In this document: piece by piece, positions 1-8,658 of the stretch
Layout of the letters: each line of letters begins with the position of its first letter
Position numbering within the stretch: the stretch's first letter is position 1
Assembly (NCBI RefSeq): GCF_030376615.1
Contig: NZ_JARRAB010000002.1
Location: 186,001-250,000, forward strand
DNA from: Pseudomonas sp. sp1636
GTDB lineage: Bacteria > Pseudomonadota > Gammaproteobacteria > Pseudomonadales > Pseudomonadaceae
Length of the DNA stretch: 64,000 nucleotides
Direction: 5' to 3'
Program-made: the position numbers and the translations under genes
Notes under the pieces: generated by a model
Databases searched by the model: none
What the model saw: only the letters and a program-made list of their open reading frames with translations
Told to the model about the DNA's origin: nothing

Positions 1-1508
1 TGTACCGTGCCTTTGCCGAAGGTCTGGCCACCGAGGATCAGCGCGCGGTGATAGTCCTGCATGGCGCCGGCGAAAATCTCCGAAGCCGAGGCGGACAGGC
101 GATTGACCAATACGGCCAGAGGGCCTTTGTAGTAAATGCCGGTATTTTCATCGGCCAGCACATCGACCCGGCCGTCGCTGTTACGCACCAGTACGGTTGG
201 CCCTTGGTCGATAAACAGCCCGGTCAGTTCGGTCGCTTCCTGCAGTGAGCCGCCGCCATTGTTACGCAGGTCGATGACCACGCCGTCGACCTTCTCCTGT
301 TCCAGTTCGGCGATCAGGCGTTTGACGTCGCGGGTGGTGCTTGTGTAATTCGGATCTCCGGCGCGAAAGGCCTTGAAATCCAGATAAAACGCGGGGATTT
401 CGATGATGCCCAGTTTGTAGTCGCGCCCTTCGTGGTTCAGTTGCAGCACGGATTTCTTCGCGGCTTGCTCTTCCAGCTTGACTGCTTCGCGGGTGATGTT
501 GACCACTTTGCTGGTGTCGTCATTCGGTGCGTTGCTCGCCGGAATGACTTCCAGGCGTACCAGCGAACCTTTCGGGCCGCGGATCAGCTTGACCACTTCG
601 TCCAGCCGCCAGCCGATCACGTCGACCATTTCGTCGCGGCCCTGGGCAACGCCGATGATCTTGTCCGCCGGTGCAATCTGCTTGCTCTTGTCGGCCGGGC
701 CTGCGGGCACCAGGCGCACGACTTTGACGTGTTCGTTGTCGCTTTGCAGTACCGCGCCAATGCCTTCCAGCGACAGGCTCATATTGATGTCGAAGTTCTC
801 CGCGTTGTCCGGGGAGAGGTAGGTGGTGTGCGGGTCGTAGGACATGGCGAAGGCGTTGATGTAGGTCTGGAAGATGTCCTCGCCGCGCGTCTGCCGCAGG
901 CGCGTCTGTTGACTCTTGTAGCGCTTGATCAGCAACTCTTGAATTGCCTTGGGTTCTTTGCCGGCGATTTTCAGGCGCAGCACTTCGTCTTTAACGCGTT
1001 TGCGCCATAACTCGTCCAGCTCGGTTAGATCCTTGGCCCAGGGGGCCTTTTCGCGGTCGATCAGCAGGCTCTCATCGATGCTGAAGTCAATCTTGTTGAC
1101 GCCCTGTTCGAGTATCTGCAGGGCAAGCTGCAAGCGGCTTTGCAGGCGCTCCAGATAACGCTTGTAGATAAGAAAGCCCGGCTCCAGATTGCCGCTTTTC
1201 AGCAGGTCGTCGAAGCGGTTGCGCCAGCGGTCGAATTCGGCAATGTCACCGGCGGTGAAGTAACTGCGCGAAGGATCGAGCATCTTCAGGTAGCCCTGAT
1301 AGATCTTCGCCGAACGCTCATCGTTGAGCGGCGGCTTGTTGTAGTGGTGCCGATTGAGCAGCTCTACGACATTGAGGCTGGCGATGACCTGCTCGCGATT
1401 CGGTTGCAAGTATTCCCACGGGTCGGCACTGCTGGTTTTCGCAGACAGCGGCAAAGCACTTAAACCGAGGCTAAGGGCGAGGAGGGTGCTAAGCAGTGAT
1501 CGCTTCAT
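1..1508 (-). CDS. prc: Carboxy-terminal processing (tail-specific) protease Prc, C-terminus outside window
   Basis: Periplasmic serine protease of the Prc/Tsp family, which trims C-termini of periplasmic and lipid-linked proteins. About 502 residues are visible, from a signal peptide (MKRSLLSTLLALSLGLSAL) through the N-terminal helical region, a PDZ domain (SLEGIGAVLQ) and most of the S41 protease domain. The catalytic serine in NRLSASASE and the lysine in TFGKGTV are both present. The gene runs off the left edge, so the C-terminal domain is not seen. Start chosen at the ATG ending at 1508 because it gives a compact signal peptide; in-frame ATGs at 1529 and 1541 would add 7 or 11 residues. 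It is divergent from the quinone oxidoreductase gene. Confidence 0.95.
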   Translation of the reverse strand, partial: MKRSLLSTLLALSLGLSALPLSAKTSSADPWEYLQPNREQVIASLNVVELLNRHHYNKPPLNDERSAKIYQGYLKMLDPSRSYFTAGDIAEFDRWRNRFDDLLKSGNLEPGFLIYKRYLERLQSRLQLALQILEQGVNKIDFSIDESLLIDREKAPWAKDLTELDELWRKRVKDEVLRLKIAGKEPKAIQELLIKRYKSQQTRLRQTRGEDIFQTYINAFAMSYDPHTTYLSPDNAENFDINMSLSLEGIGAVLQSDNEHVKVVRLVPAGPADKSKQIAPADKIIGVAQGRDEMVDVIGWRLDEVVKLIRGPKGSLVRLEVIPASNAPNDDTSKVVNITREAVKLEEQAAKKSVLQLNHEGRDYKLGIIEIPAFYLDFKAFRAGDPNYTSTTRDVKRLIAELEQEKVDGVVIDLRNNGGGSLQEATELTGLFIDQGPTVLVRNSDGRVDVLADENTGIYYKGPLAVLVNRLSASASEIFAGAMQDYHRALILGGQTFGKGTV

Positions 1509-1637
1509 GCTGACTCGACGTAGGGACATTTGATAACGCATATTAGGCCATCTTTCAGGGCGCCAGGTTCCATCGGCGCAATGCAAAAGCCCGACGTTGA
1601 AACGTCGAGCCCGGTTCAAATGCACTATGGAGGCAGC

Positions 1638-2603
1638 GTGAAGGCATTGCAAGGCGTTGAAGGGCGCGTGGAATGGGCGCAGCAGCCCACCCCGGTCTGT
1701 GATGTAGGGCAAATCCGTATCCGCGTAGCGGCCGCCGGGTTGAACCGGGCCGACCTGCTGCAGTGCGCCGGTCTGTATCCGCCGCCACCGGGGGCCAGCG
1801 CTATCCTGGGTCTGGAGTGCGCCGGGGTGATCAGCGCGGTCGGGGCGGGCAGTGACTGGCAGGTGGGCGATCGGGTTTGCGCGTTGCTGGCCGGCGGCGG
1901 CATGGCCGAGGAGGTGGTGGTCGATGCGCGGCATGCCTTAACGGTGCCGCAAGGCGTATCGCTGCATGAAGCGGCTGCTTTGCCTGAGGTGTATGCCACA
2001 GCCTGGCTCAACCTGTTCCAACTGGCCGGCCTGAAGCCTGGGGAAAAGGTTCTGCTGCATGCGGGGGCCAGTGGCGTGGGCTCGGCGGCGATCCAGTTGT
2101 GCAAGGCATTTGGCAATCCGTGCTGGGTCAGCGTCGGCTCGGTCGAACGCCTGGCCTATTGCGAGGCCTTGGGTGCCCAGGCTGGCGTGCTGCGCGACGC
2201 CGACAACCTGCAGGCCTTGCGCGATTTTGCTCCCTTCGACGTGATCCTCGATCCGGTCGGCGGCAACTACGCCGCGCTCAACCAGGAGTTGCTGGCGCTC
2301 GATGGTCGCTGGGTGAATATCGGCCTGATGGGCGGGCGCAAGGCCGAGCTGGATCTGGCGTTGTTGCTCGGCAAGCGCCTGCAATTGATCGGTTCGACCC
2401 TGCGCAGCCGCGACGATCAGTTCAAGGCCGACCTGCTGCGCGATCTGCAGCAGCAGGTGTGGCCGCTGTTTGCCGAGGGCCGGCTGAGGCCGCAACTGCA
2501 GCGCAGTTTCCCGATCGGCGACGCGCAAGCGGCCTTTGCCGCACTGGCGAGCAATCGGGTCAACGGCAAGCTGGTGTTGGTGATCGATCCAAGCCTCGCT
2601 TGA
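1638..2603 (+). CDS. Zinc-free NAD(P)H:quinone oxidoreductase, PIG3/zeta-crystallin type
   Basis: Medium-chain dehydrogenase/reductase of the quinone oxidoreductase branch, predicted to reduce quinones with NADPH in the cytoplasm. It has an N-terminal GroES-like fold (AAAGLNRADLLQ) and a Rossmann nucleotide-binding motif HAGASGVGSAAIQL around residues 145-158. The structural-zinc cysteine cluster of alcohol dehydrogenases is absent, as in the PIG3 group. The GTG at 1638 is preferred (VKALQGVEGRVEW) because GGAGG sits 4 bases upstream; this gives 321 residues, the usual family length. In-frame ATGs at 1530 and 1620 would add residues that do not look conserved. The exact substrate is not deducible. 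Confidence 0.85.
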   Translation: MKALQGVEGRVEWAQQPTPVCDVGQIRIRVAAAGLNRADLLQCAGLYPPPPGASAILGLECAGVISAVGAGSDWQVGDRVCALLAGGGMAEEVVVDARHALTVPQGVSLHEAAALPEVYATAWLNLFQLAGLKPGEKVLLHAGASGVGSAAIQLCKAFGNPCWVSVGSVERLAYCEALGAQAGVLRDADNLQALRDFAPFDVILDPVGGNYAALNQELLALDGRWVNIGLMGGRKAELDLALLLGKRLQLIGSTLRSRDDQFKADLLRDLQQQVWPLFAEGRLRPQLQRSFPIGDAQAAFAALASNRVNGKLVLVIDPSLA

Positions 2604-2713
2604 GTCCGCTGTTTTATGCCGGAGCCACAGCGAGTTGGTGCCTGCAGCGGTGTCCGTGCGTGGCTCCATGGCTTTGCTAACTATTTGTTTTTTAAGTTCT
2701 TATTGGTTTGTCG

Positions 2714-2750
2714 ATTGACGGATTCAATCAGTCCGATGGCTTCAATCAAT
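2714..2750 (+). promoter_or_regulatory. Candidate OxyR operator upstream of ahpC
   Basis: Four quarter-sites lie in the order ATTG, CAAT, ATGG, CAAT, each separated by exactly 7 bases. This is the OxyR spacing (ATAG-N7-CTAT-N7-ATAG-N7-CTAT), with 12 of 16 consensus bases matching. The site ends one base before the expected -35 position of a promoter whose -10 could be TAGTAT at 2774-2779. That geometry suits OxyR activation, and ahpC is a classic OxyR target. Binding itself is inferred. Confidence 0.7.
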
Positions 2751-2773
2751 AAGATTCTTCGAGTGGCGATCGC

Positions 2774-2779
2774 TAGTAT
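2774..2779 (+). promoter_or_regulatory. Possible -10 element of the ahpC promoter
   Basis: TAGTAT lies 44 bases before the ahpC start. No good -35 hexamer lies 17 bases upstream (AAGATT), which is expected for an activator-dependent promoter. The candidate OxyR operator abuts this position. Confidence 0.4.
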
Positions 2780-2817
2780 TCCTCGGGTCAAGTTATTCCC
2801 CTCCCAAGGAGTTCTAC

Positions 2818-3381
2818 ATGTCCTACATCAACAGTGAAGTTAAGCCGTTCAAAGCCACTGCCTACCATCAGGGCCAGTTCGTCGATGTCAGCGAAGCCGA
2901 TCTGCAAGGCAAGTGGTCGGTGGTGTTTTTCTACCCGGCCGACTTTACCTTCGTTTGCCCGACCGAGCTGGGCGACCTGGCTGACAACTATGCCGAGTTC
3001 CAGAAGCTCAACGTGGAGATCTACGGCGTGTCCACCGACACCCACTTCACCCACAAAGCCTGGCACGACACCTCCGACACCATCGGCAAGATCCAGTACC
3101 CGCTGGTCGGCGACCCCACCGGCAGCATCACCCGCAACTTCGGCGTGATGATCGAAGAAGCGGGTCTGGCTGATCGCGGCACCTTCGTCATCGACCCGCA
3201 AGGCAAGATCCAGATCGTCGAAATCAACGCTGGCGGCATCGGCCGTGATGCTCAAGAGTTGCTGCGCAAGGTCAAGGCGGCCCAATACGTTGCCACCCAC
3301 CCAGGCGAAGTCTGCCCGGCCAAGTGGAAAGAAGGCGAAGCCACTCTGGCGCCTTCGCTGGATCTGGTCGGGAAGATTTAA
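2818..3381 (+). CDS. ahpC: Alkyl hydroperoxide reductase peroxiredoxin AhpC
   Basis: Typical 2-Cys peroxiredoxin of the AhpC/Prx1 family, 187 residues, the usual length. It reduces H2O2 and organic hydroperoxides in the cytoplasm. The peroxidatic cysteine is C47 in FTFVCPTE and the resolving cysteine is C166 in GEVCPAKW. The start is supported by AAGGAG at 2806-2811, 6 bases before the ATG. It forms a pair with ahpF, which re-reduces it, but a strong terminator lies between them (3434-3464), so ahpC is probably made in excess. A candidate OxyR operator lies at 2714-2750. Confidence 0.98.
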   Translation: MSYINSEVKPFKATAYHQGQFVDVSEADLQGKWSVVFFYPADFTFVCPTELGDLADNYAEFQKLNVEIYGVSTDTHFTHKAWHDTSDTIGKIQYPLVGDPTGSITRNFGVMIEEAGLADRGTFVIDPQGKIQIVEINAGGIGRDAQELLRKVKAAQYVATHPGEVCPAKWKEGEATLAPSLDLVGKI

Positions 3382-3433
3382 GTCTTACTGCCTCACGCAC
3401 TTGCGGGCTGTAGTTCGGCCCCTTTGGTGGCCG

Positions 3434-3464
3434 ACGCCCGGGCGCGATCCGCCTGGGCGTTTTT
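3434..3464 (+). terminator. Intrinsic terminator between ahpC and ahpF
   Basis: An 11-bp stem (left arm starting ACGCCCGGGCG, loop CGATC, one G-T pair) is followed by a run of T. It sits 52 bases after the ahpC stop and before the ahpF start at 3507, so it should act as a partial terminator within the ahpCF unit. Confidence 0.85.
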
Positions 3465-3506
3465 GTGTCTGAAATTCGTTAATTCGTTGAAAGGGATGCC
3501 TGAATC

Positions 3507-5063
3507 ATGTTGGACGCCACACTTAAAGCCCAGTTGCAGGCCTACCTCGAGAAGGTTGCCCAGCCGTTCGAGATCGTTGCGTCCCTCGATGACAGCGACA
3601 AGTCCCGCGAACTGAGCGGTCTGCTGCACGACATCGTCAGCCTGACCGACAAAATTACCCTGCGTGAAGATGGCCGCGACAACCGCAAACCGTCGTTCTC
3701 GCTGAATCGCCCAGGCGCGGATATCGGCCTGCGATTCGCCGGCCTCCCTGTGGGGCACGAGTTCACCTCCCTGGTGCTGGCGCTACTGCAGGTCGGCGGT
3801 CACCCGTCCAGGCTGGCGGCAGACGTCATCGAGCAGGTCAAAGGCATCGAAGGCCAATTCCACTTCGAAACCTACTTCTCGCTGTCCTGCCAGAACTGCC
3901 CGGATGTGGTTCAGGCACTGAACCTGATGGCCGTGCTCAACCCGAATATCCGTCACGTCGCCATCGACGGCGCGCTGTTTCAGGATGAAGTCGAGCAGCG
4001 CCAGGTCATGTCGGTGCCGAGCATCTACCTGAATGGCGAGTTGTTTGCCCAGGGCCGTATGGATGTCGAGCAGATTCTCGCCAGAATCGATACGGGCGCC
4101 AGTGCTCGCGACGCCGAAAAGCTCAACGCCAAGCACGCCTTCGAGGTCTTGATCGTGGGCGGTGGCCCTGCCGGTGCGGCGGCGGCTATCTATGCCGCAC
4201 GCAAGGGGGTTCGCACGGGCGTCGCCGCCGAGCGTTTCGGCGGCCAGGTGCTGGACACCATGGCCATCGAGAACTTCATCTCGGTGCAGGAAACCGAAGG
4301 GCCGAAACTGGCGCGTGCCCTGGAAGAGCACGTCAAGCAGTACGATGTCGACATCATCAATCTGCAGCGTGCCAGTGCGCTGATTCCTGCGAGCAGCGCC
4401 GGCGGCCTGCATGAAGTGAAGTTCGCCAGCGGCGCCAGCCTCAAGGCCAAGACCCTGATCCTTGCCACCGGCGCCCGCTGGCGCGAGATGAACGTACCCG
4501 GCGAGCAGCAGTACCGCGGTCGCGGCGTGGCCTACTGCCCGCACTGCGACGGCCCGCTGTTCAAGGGTAAGCAAGTGGCGGTGATAGGCGGCGGCAACTC
4601 CGGTGTCGAGGCGGCCATCGACCTGGCGGGTATCGTCGCGCACGTCACCCTGATCGAGTTCGACAGCCAGTTGCGCGCCGATGCGGTGTTGCAGAACAAG
4701 CTCAACAGCCTGGCCAACGTCAGCGTCATCAAGAACGCCCTGACCACCGAGGTGCAAGGTGATGGGCAGAAGGTCAGTGGCCTGGTCTACCAGGATCGCA
4801 ACAGTGACCAGCTGCGCACTATCGAGCTGGAAGGCATCTTCGTGCAGATTGGTTTGCTGCCCAACAGCGACTGGCTCAAGGGCGCCATCGAGCTGTCCCC
4901 GCGTGGCGAGATCATCGTCGACTCGCGCGGCGAAACCTCGGTGCCGGGGATCTTCGCCGCCGGCGATGTGACCACGGTGCCGTACAAGCAGATCGTCATT
5001 GCCGTGGGCGAGGGCACCAAGGCTTCACTGAGCGCCTTCGACCACCTGATTCGCTCGAGCTAA
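3507..5063 (+). CDS. ahpF: Alkyl hydroperoxide reductase flavoprotein subunit AhpF
   Basis: NADH-dependent disulfide reductase that regenerates AhpC. The order is: N-terminal tandem thioredoxin-fold domain with redox pair C128/C131 (SCQNC), FAD-binding [10 protein letters not shown] near residue 218, thioredoxin-reductase-type redox pair C344/C347 (YCPHC), and the pyridine-nucleotide motif [10 protein letters not shown] near 361. It ends with the FAD-contact segment [12 protein letters not shown]. At 518 residues it has the usual AhpF length, which separates it from ordinary thioredoxin reductases lacking the N-terminal domain. An AAAGGGA sequence precedes the ATG. Confidence 0.97.
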   Translation: MLDATLKAQLQAYLEKVAQPFEIVASLDDSDKSRELSGLLHDIVSLTDKITLREDGRDNRKPSFSLNRPGADIGLRFAGLPVGHEFTSLVLALLQVGGHPSRLAADVIEQVKGIEGQFHFETYFSLSCQNCPDVVQALNLMAVLNPNIRHVAIDGALFQDEVEQRQVMSVPSIYLNGELFAQGRMDVEQILARIDTGASARDAEKLNAKHAFEVLIVGGGPAGAAAAIYAARKGVRTGVAAERFGGQVLDTMAIENFISVQETEGPKLARALEEHVKQYDVDIINLQRASALIPASSAGGLHEVKFASGASLKAKTLILATGARWREMNVPGEQQYRGRGVAYCPHCDGPLFKGKQVAVIGGGNSGVEAAIDLAGIVAHVTLIEFDSQLRADAVLQNKLNSLANVSVIKNALTTEVQGDGQKVSGLVYQDRNSDQLRTIELEGIFVQIGLLPNSDWLKGAIELSPRGEIIVDSRGETSVPGIFAAGDVTTVPYKQIVIAVGEGTKASLSAFDHLIRSS

Positions 5064-5064
5064 T

Positions 5065-5238
5065 GGCGTAAGCGTTGATGGCGACTTTTTCGCCAATACC
5101 TATGACAAGGACGGTGTGGAGTTCGGCACCGTCGGCTCCTCGGTGATTCTCGCCGTGGTTCTGCCGGTGCTGGTGGTAGCCGCCATGTGCAGGCCAGCCC
5201 AGACTCAAAAAGCTATTGCCACGCCTGCCTCGGCCTGA
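5065..5238 (+). pseudogene. Stranded C-terminal tail of a membrane protein
   Basis: Immediately after the ahpF stop, in another frame, an open stretch without a usable start encodes a protein-like sequence. It has an acidic segment (DGDFFANTYDKDG), one strongly hydrophobic helix (VGSSVILAVVLPVLVVAAM) and a short polar tail ending at TGA 5236-5238. This looks like the last helix of an integral membrane protein whose front part has been lost next to ahpF. I do not recognise the family. It could also be chance, since only 57 codons are open. Confidence 0.45.
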
Positions 5239-5452
5239 CGCCGTGATCAGGGTTGAGCGGCTTGCAGCTTGAATCGCTGGCCGCTCCGCCCGTATTGCAC
5301 TCGAAACAAGGCGGCTCGCCAAGGGCGGCATTCTGCGCAGGGGCTGCAGCCCTGCACACGCTCAACGAATTCTTCACATAGCCCCGACAAGCCTTTCACA
5401 TCGCGCTCCTTAGGCTGCACGGCATTCTCTCGATCTGTGCATAGAGGCCGTT
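5239..5452. promoter_or_regulatory. eptA upstream region with a 22-bp-period direct repeat
   Basis: Non-coding stretch before eptA. TTCACAT occurs twice, at 5373-5379 and 5395-5401, with a start-to-start distance of 22 bases (two helical turns). That is the geometry of a direct-repeat site for a response regulator. The second copy lies about 50 bases before the eptA start. Which regulator binds, if any, is unknown; two-component control of eptA is common in the family. Confidence 0.35.
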
Positions 5453-7159
5453 GTGCGAAAACAAGCTCAGGCAACCGAACACCCCCAAGGCTCCGCCAAG
5501 CGGACGTTCGCCATCAGCCGCAACGTCCTGATCATGGCGGTTGCCCTGTGGTTGCTGCTGACCATGAACATCCCTTTCTGGCGCGATGTCTGGCAAGGCG
5601 TGGGCGGCTGGAGCAATGACAACCGCCTGTTCCTGATCAGCTTGCCGCTACTGGTTTGGCTGTGGCTTTACCTGTTGCTCAGCCTGCTGGCCTGGGGGCG
5701 GTTGACCAAGGCGAGCCTCGGCGTGTTGCTGCTGGTGTCGGCGGCGGCGAGTTTCTTCATGAGCAGCTACGGCATCGTCATCGACTACAACATGCTGGCC
5801 AACGTGCTGCAGACCGACAGTGCCGAGGCGCTGGATCTGTTCAGTTGGGGCATGCTCGGCTGGCTGTTTGCCCTCGGTGTGGTGCCCGCACTGGTCGTCA
5901 GTCGGGTGTGTCTGATCACTCGGCCTTGGACGCGTGAGCTGGGCTTCAAGCTGGCGAGCATGGCGCTGGCGCTGGCCTGCCTGGGCGGCATCGCGATGAG
6001 CAACTATCAGTCGTACGCCTCGCTGCTGCGCAATCACCATGAACTGCGCCTGTTGCTGACTCCGTCCAACGTGGCGGCGGCGGTGCATGGTTATAGCAAG
6101 CGCCAGTTCGCGACCCCGGCCAAGTTGCAGGTGGTCGGCGCCGATGCCCACCAAGTCAAGCCGGTGGGAGGTATCGCCAAGCCCAAGCTGACGATCCTGG
6201 TCGTCGGGGAAACCGCGCGGGCAGCGAACTTCTCGCTCAACGGTTACCCCCGCCCGACCAACCCGGAGCTGGCCAAGCAGGCGGTCATCAGCTTCAGCAA
6301 TGCCCGCTCCTGCGGCACCGCCACGGCGGTATCGGTGCCCTGCATGTTCCTCGATGTCGGCCACGCCAACTACAAAGACTCGATGAGCAAAAACCGCGAG
6401 GGTCTGCTGGACGTATTGCAGCGTGCCGGGGTCGCGGTGTTGTGGCGTGACAACAACTCCGGCTGCAAGGGCGCCTGTGACCGGGTGCCGACCGACGACG
6501 TGTCGCACCTGCAGATCCCCGGCCTGTGCCAGGGCCATGAGTGCCACGACCAGGTGTTGCTCAGCGGTCTGCAAAGCTACCTGGACAAGCTCGATCACGA
6601 CGCCGTGGTGGTGCTGCACATGAAGGGCAGCCATGGCCCGGCGTATTTCAAACGTTACCCGGCGGCGTTCGAGAAATTCACTCCGGTGTGCCGAGACAAC
6701 CAGCTCGACCGGTGTTCGGCCGACAGCATCGTCAATGCCTATGACAACTCGCTGACCTATACCGACCATGTGCTGGCGCAAACCATCGAATTGCTCAAGG
6801 GCAATGCCGGGCGTTTCGACACGGCCATGCTCTATATGTCCGATCACGGTGAGTCGCTGGGCGAGAATGGCCTCTACCTGCACGGCCTGCCTTACGCCAT
6901 GGCGCCGAGCGAGCAAACCCATGTGCCGATGATCGTGTGGCTATCGGCTGGGCTGGAACAACGCTCCGGCATTCAAGCCAGTTGCCTGGCCAAACAGCAG
7001 GGCGTCGCCTACTCGCACGACAACCTGTTCCACTCGATCCTCGGCTTGATGGATGTGCGCACCTCGGCGTATCAGCCCGAGCGCGACCTGTTCCGCCAAT
7101 GCCTGCCGCAGAACACCGTGTCGGTGGGCAGCGGGGTGCTGGCCAATGGCCTGAATTGA
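5453..7159 (+). CDS. eptA: Lipid A phosphoethanolamine transferase EptA
   Basis: Inner-membrane enzyme that transfers phosphoethanolamine from phosphatidylethanolamine to lipid A on the periplasmic side, lowering the negative surface charge and polymyxin binding. Five hydrophobic helices fill residues 25-185; the periplasmic sulfatase-like domain follows. Metal and catalytic residues are visible: E253 in VGETARA, catalytic T291 in SCGTATAVSVPC with disulfide partners C287 and C297, and the SDHGESLGE metal motif. Length is 568 residues. The start is a GTG at 5453, which places the first helix close to the N-terminus. MCR-type enzymes share this fold, but the setting is chromosomal. Confidence 0.92.
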   Translation: MRKQAQATEHPQGSAKRTFAISRNVLIMAVALWLLLTMNIPFWRDVWQGVGGWSNDNRLFLISLPLLVWLWLYLLLSLLAWGRLTKASLGVLLLVSAAASFFMSSYGIVIDYNMLANVLQTDSAEALDLFSWGMLGWLFALGVVPALVVSRVCLITRPWTRELGFKLASMALALACLGGIAMSNYQSYASLLRNHHELRLLLTPSNVAAAVHGYSKRQFATPAKLQVVGADAHQVKPVGGIAKPKLTILVVGETARAANFSLNGYPRPTNPELAKQAVISFSNARSCGTATAVSVPCMFLDVGHANYKDSMSKNREGLLDVLQRAGVAVLWRDNNSGCKGACDRVPTDDVSHLQIPGLCQGHECHDQVLLSGLQSYLDKLDHDAVVVLHMKGSHGPAYFKRYPAAFEKFTPVCRDNQLDRCSADSIVNAYDNSLTYTDHVLAQTIELLKGNAGRFDTAMLYMSDHGESLGENGLYLHGLPYAMAPSEQTHVPMIVWLSAGLEQRSGIQASCLAKQQGVAYSHDNLFHSILGLMDVRTSAYQPERDLFRQCLPQNTVSVGSGVLANGLN

Positions 7160-7413
7160 CGGCCTTGGGGCATTGGTTTTTAAGCGGGTACGGATCCGCA
7201 TGCTCAGCAAGCGCGCCATAAACAGCGTCGTTCAATAATCGCTGTTGCCGTCATGCTCGGGCTCTAGAGCGGAGAGGGTTGTCTCAGCCAGCGGGCGGGG
7301 GGTTATGGCCTGTCGTTCTATCCTTGCATGCCTCTGGTTCGAATTCTCCGAGCCTGCACGATAGGCATACCACGGCGGGGTGAACTGACCTGAGCCAACC
7401 TGCGACTGGCAGA
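7160..7413. other. Intergenic stretch without recognisable gene
   Basis: Between eptA and the terminator after tRNA-Pro. I see no convincing coding frame. A GGTTCGAATTC string near 7340 resembles a tRNA T-loop, but the flanking bases cannot form the T-stem, so it is not called. Confidence 0.5.
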
Positions 7414-7418
7414 AACAA

Positions 7419-7445
7419 GAAAGCCCGCATTAGGCGGGCTTCTTG
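7419..7445 (-). terminator. Intrinsic terminator after tRNA-Pro
   Basis: Inverted repeat AAGCCCGC / GCGGGCTT with a 5-base loop, read on the minus strand and followed by TCTTGTTTC. It lies about 43 bases past the 3' end of the tRNA gene and would end its transcript. Confidence 0.85.
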
Positions 7446-7487
7446 GGGTGTTTCGTAGACAGCTTGAGACTGCTAGAAACTGGGATT

Positions 7488-7564
7488 TGGTCGGAGAGAC
7501 AGGATTCGAACCTGCGACCTTCTCGTCCCGAACGAGACGCGCTACCGAGCTGCGCTACACTCCG
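7488..7564 (-). tRNA. tRNA-Pro (anticodon CGG)
   Basis: A 77-base gene on the minus strand folds into a complete cloverleaf: acceptor CGGAGTG/CTCTCCG, D-stem GCGC/GCGC, anticodon stem TCTCG/CGAGA with loop TTCGGGA (anticodon CGG), T-stem GCAGG/CCTGT with loop TTCGAAT. Discriminator A and an encoded CCA end are present. One acceptor pair (position 6 with 67) is a U-U mismatch. It reads CCG proline codons. Confidence 0.97.
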
Positions 7565-7704
7565 AATAAGCCGAATTGTACTGAAATAGTTTTGTTGCAC
7601 AAGGGCTTAGGGCATTATTTTTTCGAGCGGCGTGGGCGCGCTACCAGCACTTTCGGTCGCTGGCCTGCACTCAGGGGGCGTGGGTGCCTGGGTGCAGGCT
7701 GTGC

Positions 7705-7926
7705 TTACAACTCTTGGATGGTGCGCACTTGATCCTTGTTGACCTTGGCGCGGTTACCATCGAGTTGCTCGAATTCGTAGAAGCCGGAGTCATCATCGAA
7801 CTCGGGGGTGTTGATGGTCTGGATTTCACGGCCATCGTTCAGGGTGATTACCGATGGCGATGCGCAACCGGCCAGCGCGGCGAAGCCCAGAGCGAGCAGG
7901 AAGGCGTGAAGGAACCGCTGGGTCAT
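7705..7926 (-). CDS. Small YgdI/YgdR-type (DUF903) lipoprotein
   Basis: A 73-residue lipoprotein. The signal peptide MTQRFLHAFLLALGFAALAGC ends in a lipobox (LAGC), so the mature protein starts at that cysteine and is probably outer-membrane anchored. The rest is a short beta-rich SH3-like domain (ITLNDGREIQT ... YEFEQLDG ... VNKDQVRTI) typical of the DUF903 family. Start chosen at the ATG next to the signal peptide, preceded by AAGGAAAC. Function is unknown. It lies between tRNA-Pro and mobA, on the same strand as both. Confidence 0.85.
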   Translation of the reverse strand: MTQRFLHAFLLALGFAALAGCASPSVITLNDGREIQTINTPEFDDDSGFYEFEQLDGNRAKVNKDQVRTIQEL

Positions 7927-8005
7927 GAGTTGTTTCCTTGTGTTTGTAGGGGCTGTGTACTCAGCCTCTGACGAATAATTGGTGTTCAAGTTCAGTGGCG
8001 GGCAG

Positions 8006-8590
8006 TTATTCGCTGTTCTGCGCGAGCAGTTGCGGGGTGTTCAGGTTGGCCAGGCGGGGGTCGTTGGGCGGGCAAACAACTGCAATCGGTTCATGCCGGC
8101 ACAGCCAGCGTTGCGGGCTGCGTTCGCCGGCCAGCCAGGCGTCTTCGAGTGAGCTGCCCAGGGATTTCGGGATGAGGCTGAACAAGGGCTCCCAGAAGTC
8201 GCCTTGACGCACCAAGACCGGTTGGTTGCCGGCGTGGCCCAGCAACTCCTCGAGCAAGGCACGGTCGAGCAGGGGCGTATCGCACGGCAGCACCAGCAGA
8301 TAGTCGTGGCGGGCCGCTTGCAGGCCCGCGCGGATACCGGCCAGCGGGCCCTGGAAGTGCTGGTCGTCGTCGGCGATCAGGCGGTCAGCAAAGGCCTTGT
8401 AGCGTTCGCTGTTGCGGTTGCAGGAGATGATCAGGTCGTCGCTGAGCGGCCGTACCAGGTCATGCAGCCAGGCGACCAGCGGGCGACCCTGCCACTCGAT
8501 CAGGCCCTTGTCGCGACCGCCCATGCGTTGTCCGCGTCCACCGCACAACAACAGCACGGAACAGCTTGGCAGAGCAGGGGGGACGAGCAT
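8006..8590 (-). CDS. mobA: Molybdenum cofactor guanylyltransferase MobA
   Basis: Cytoplasmic enzyme that joins GMP from GTP to molybdopterin, giving the bis-MGD cofactor of DMSO-reductase-family enzymes. The nucleotide-binding motif [17 protein letters not shown] is at residues 13-29, followed by LPCDTPLL around residue 93, which carries the metal-binding aspartate. The length of 194 residues is normal. The start at 8590 is supported by GGAGG 6 bases upstream; an upstream in-frame ATG would add a non-conserved dozen residues. It is divergent from moaB-moeA across 68 bases. Confidence 0.95.
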   Translation of the reverse strand: MLVPPALPSCSVLLLCGGRGQRMGGRDKGLIEWQGRPLVAWLHDLVRPLSDDLIISCNRNSERYKAFADRLIADDDQHFQGPLAGIRAGLQAARHDYLLVLPCDTPLLDRALLEELLGHAGNQPVLVRQGDFWEPLFSLIPKSLGSSLEDAWLAGERSPQRWLCRHEPIAVVCPPNDPRLANLNTPQLLAQNSE

Positions 8591-8658
8591 GGTAGAGCCT
8601 CCAAAGGTGGGCCTGTGATATAACATTGCGCCTCCCCTCAGACAACTGGAAGCCTGCC
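8591..8658. promoter_or_regulatory. Divergent promoter region mobA / moaB
   Basis: A 68-base gap between two molybdenum-cofactor genes read outward. TATAAC at 8619-8624 is a plausible -10 for moaB. No riboswitch-like fold is evident in so short a space. Confidence 0.4.

Noticed and set aside
1530..1637. Longer N-terminus for the quinone oxidoreductase
   Set aside because: The extra 36 residues are unlike the family, while GTG 1638 has a GGAGG before it and starts at the conserved domain.
5247..5474. Minus-strand 75-codon frame upstream of eptA
   Set aside because: No ribosome site or signal, overlaps the eptA start and the direct repeats; composition is as expected by chance.
7330..7352. 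GGTTCGAATTC near 7340 resembling a tRNA T-loop or attachment site
   Set aside because: The flanking bases cannot pair as a T-stem, no other tRNA part is near, and no integrase gene exists in the window.
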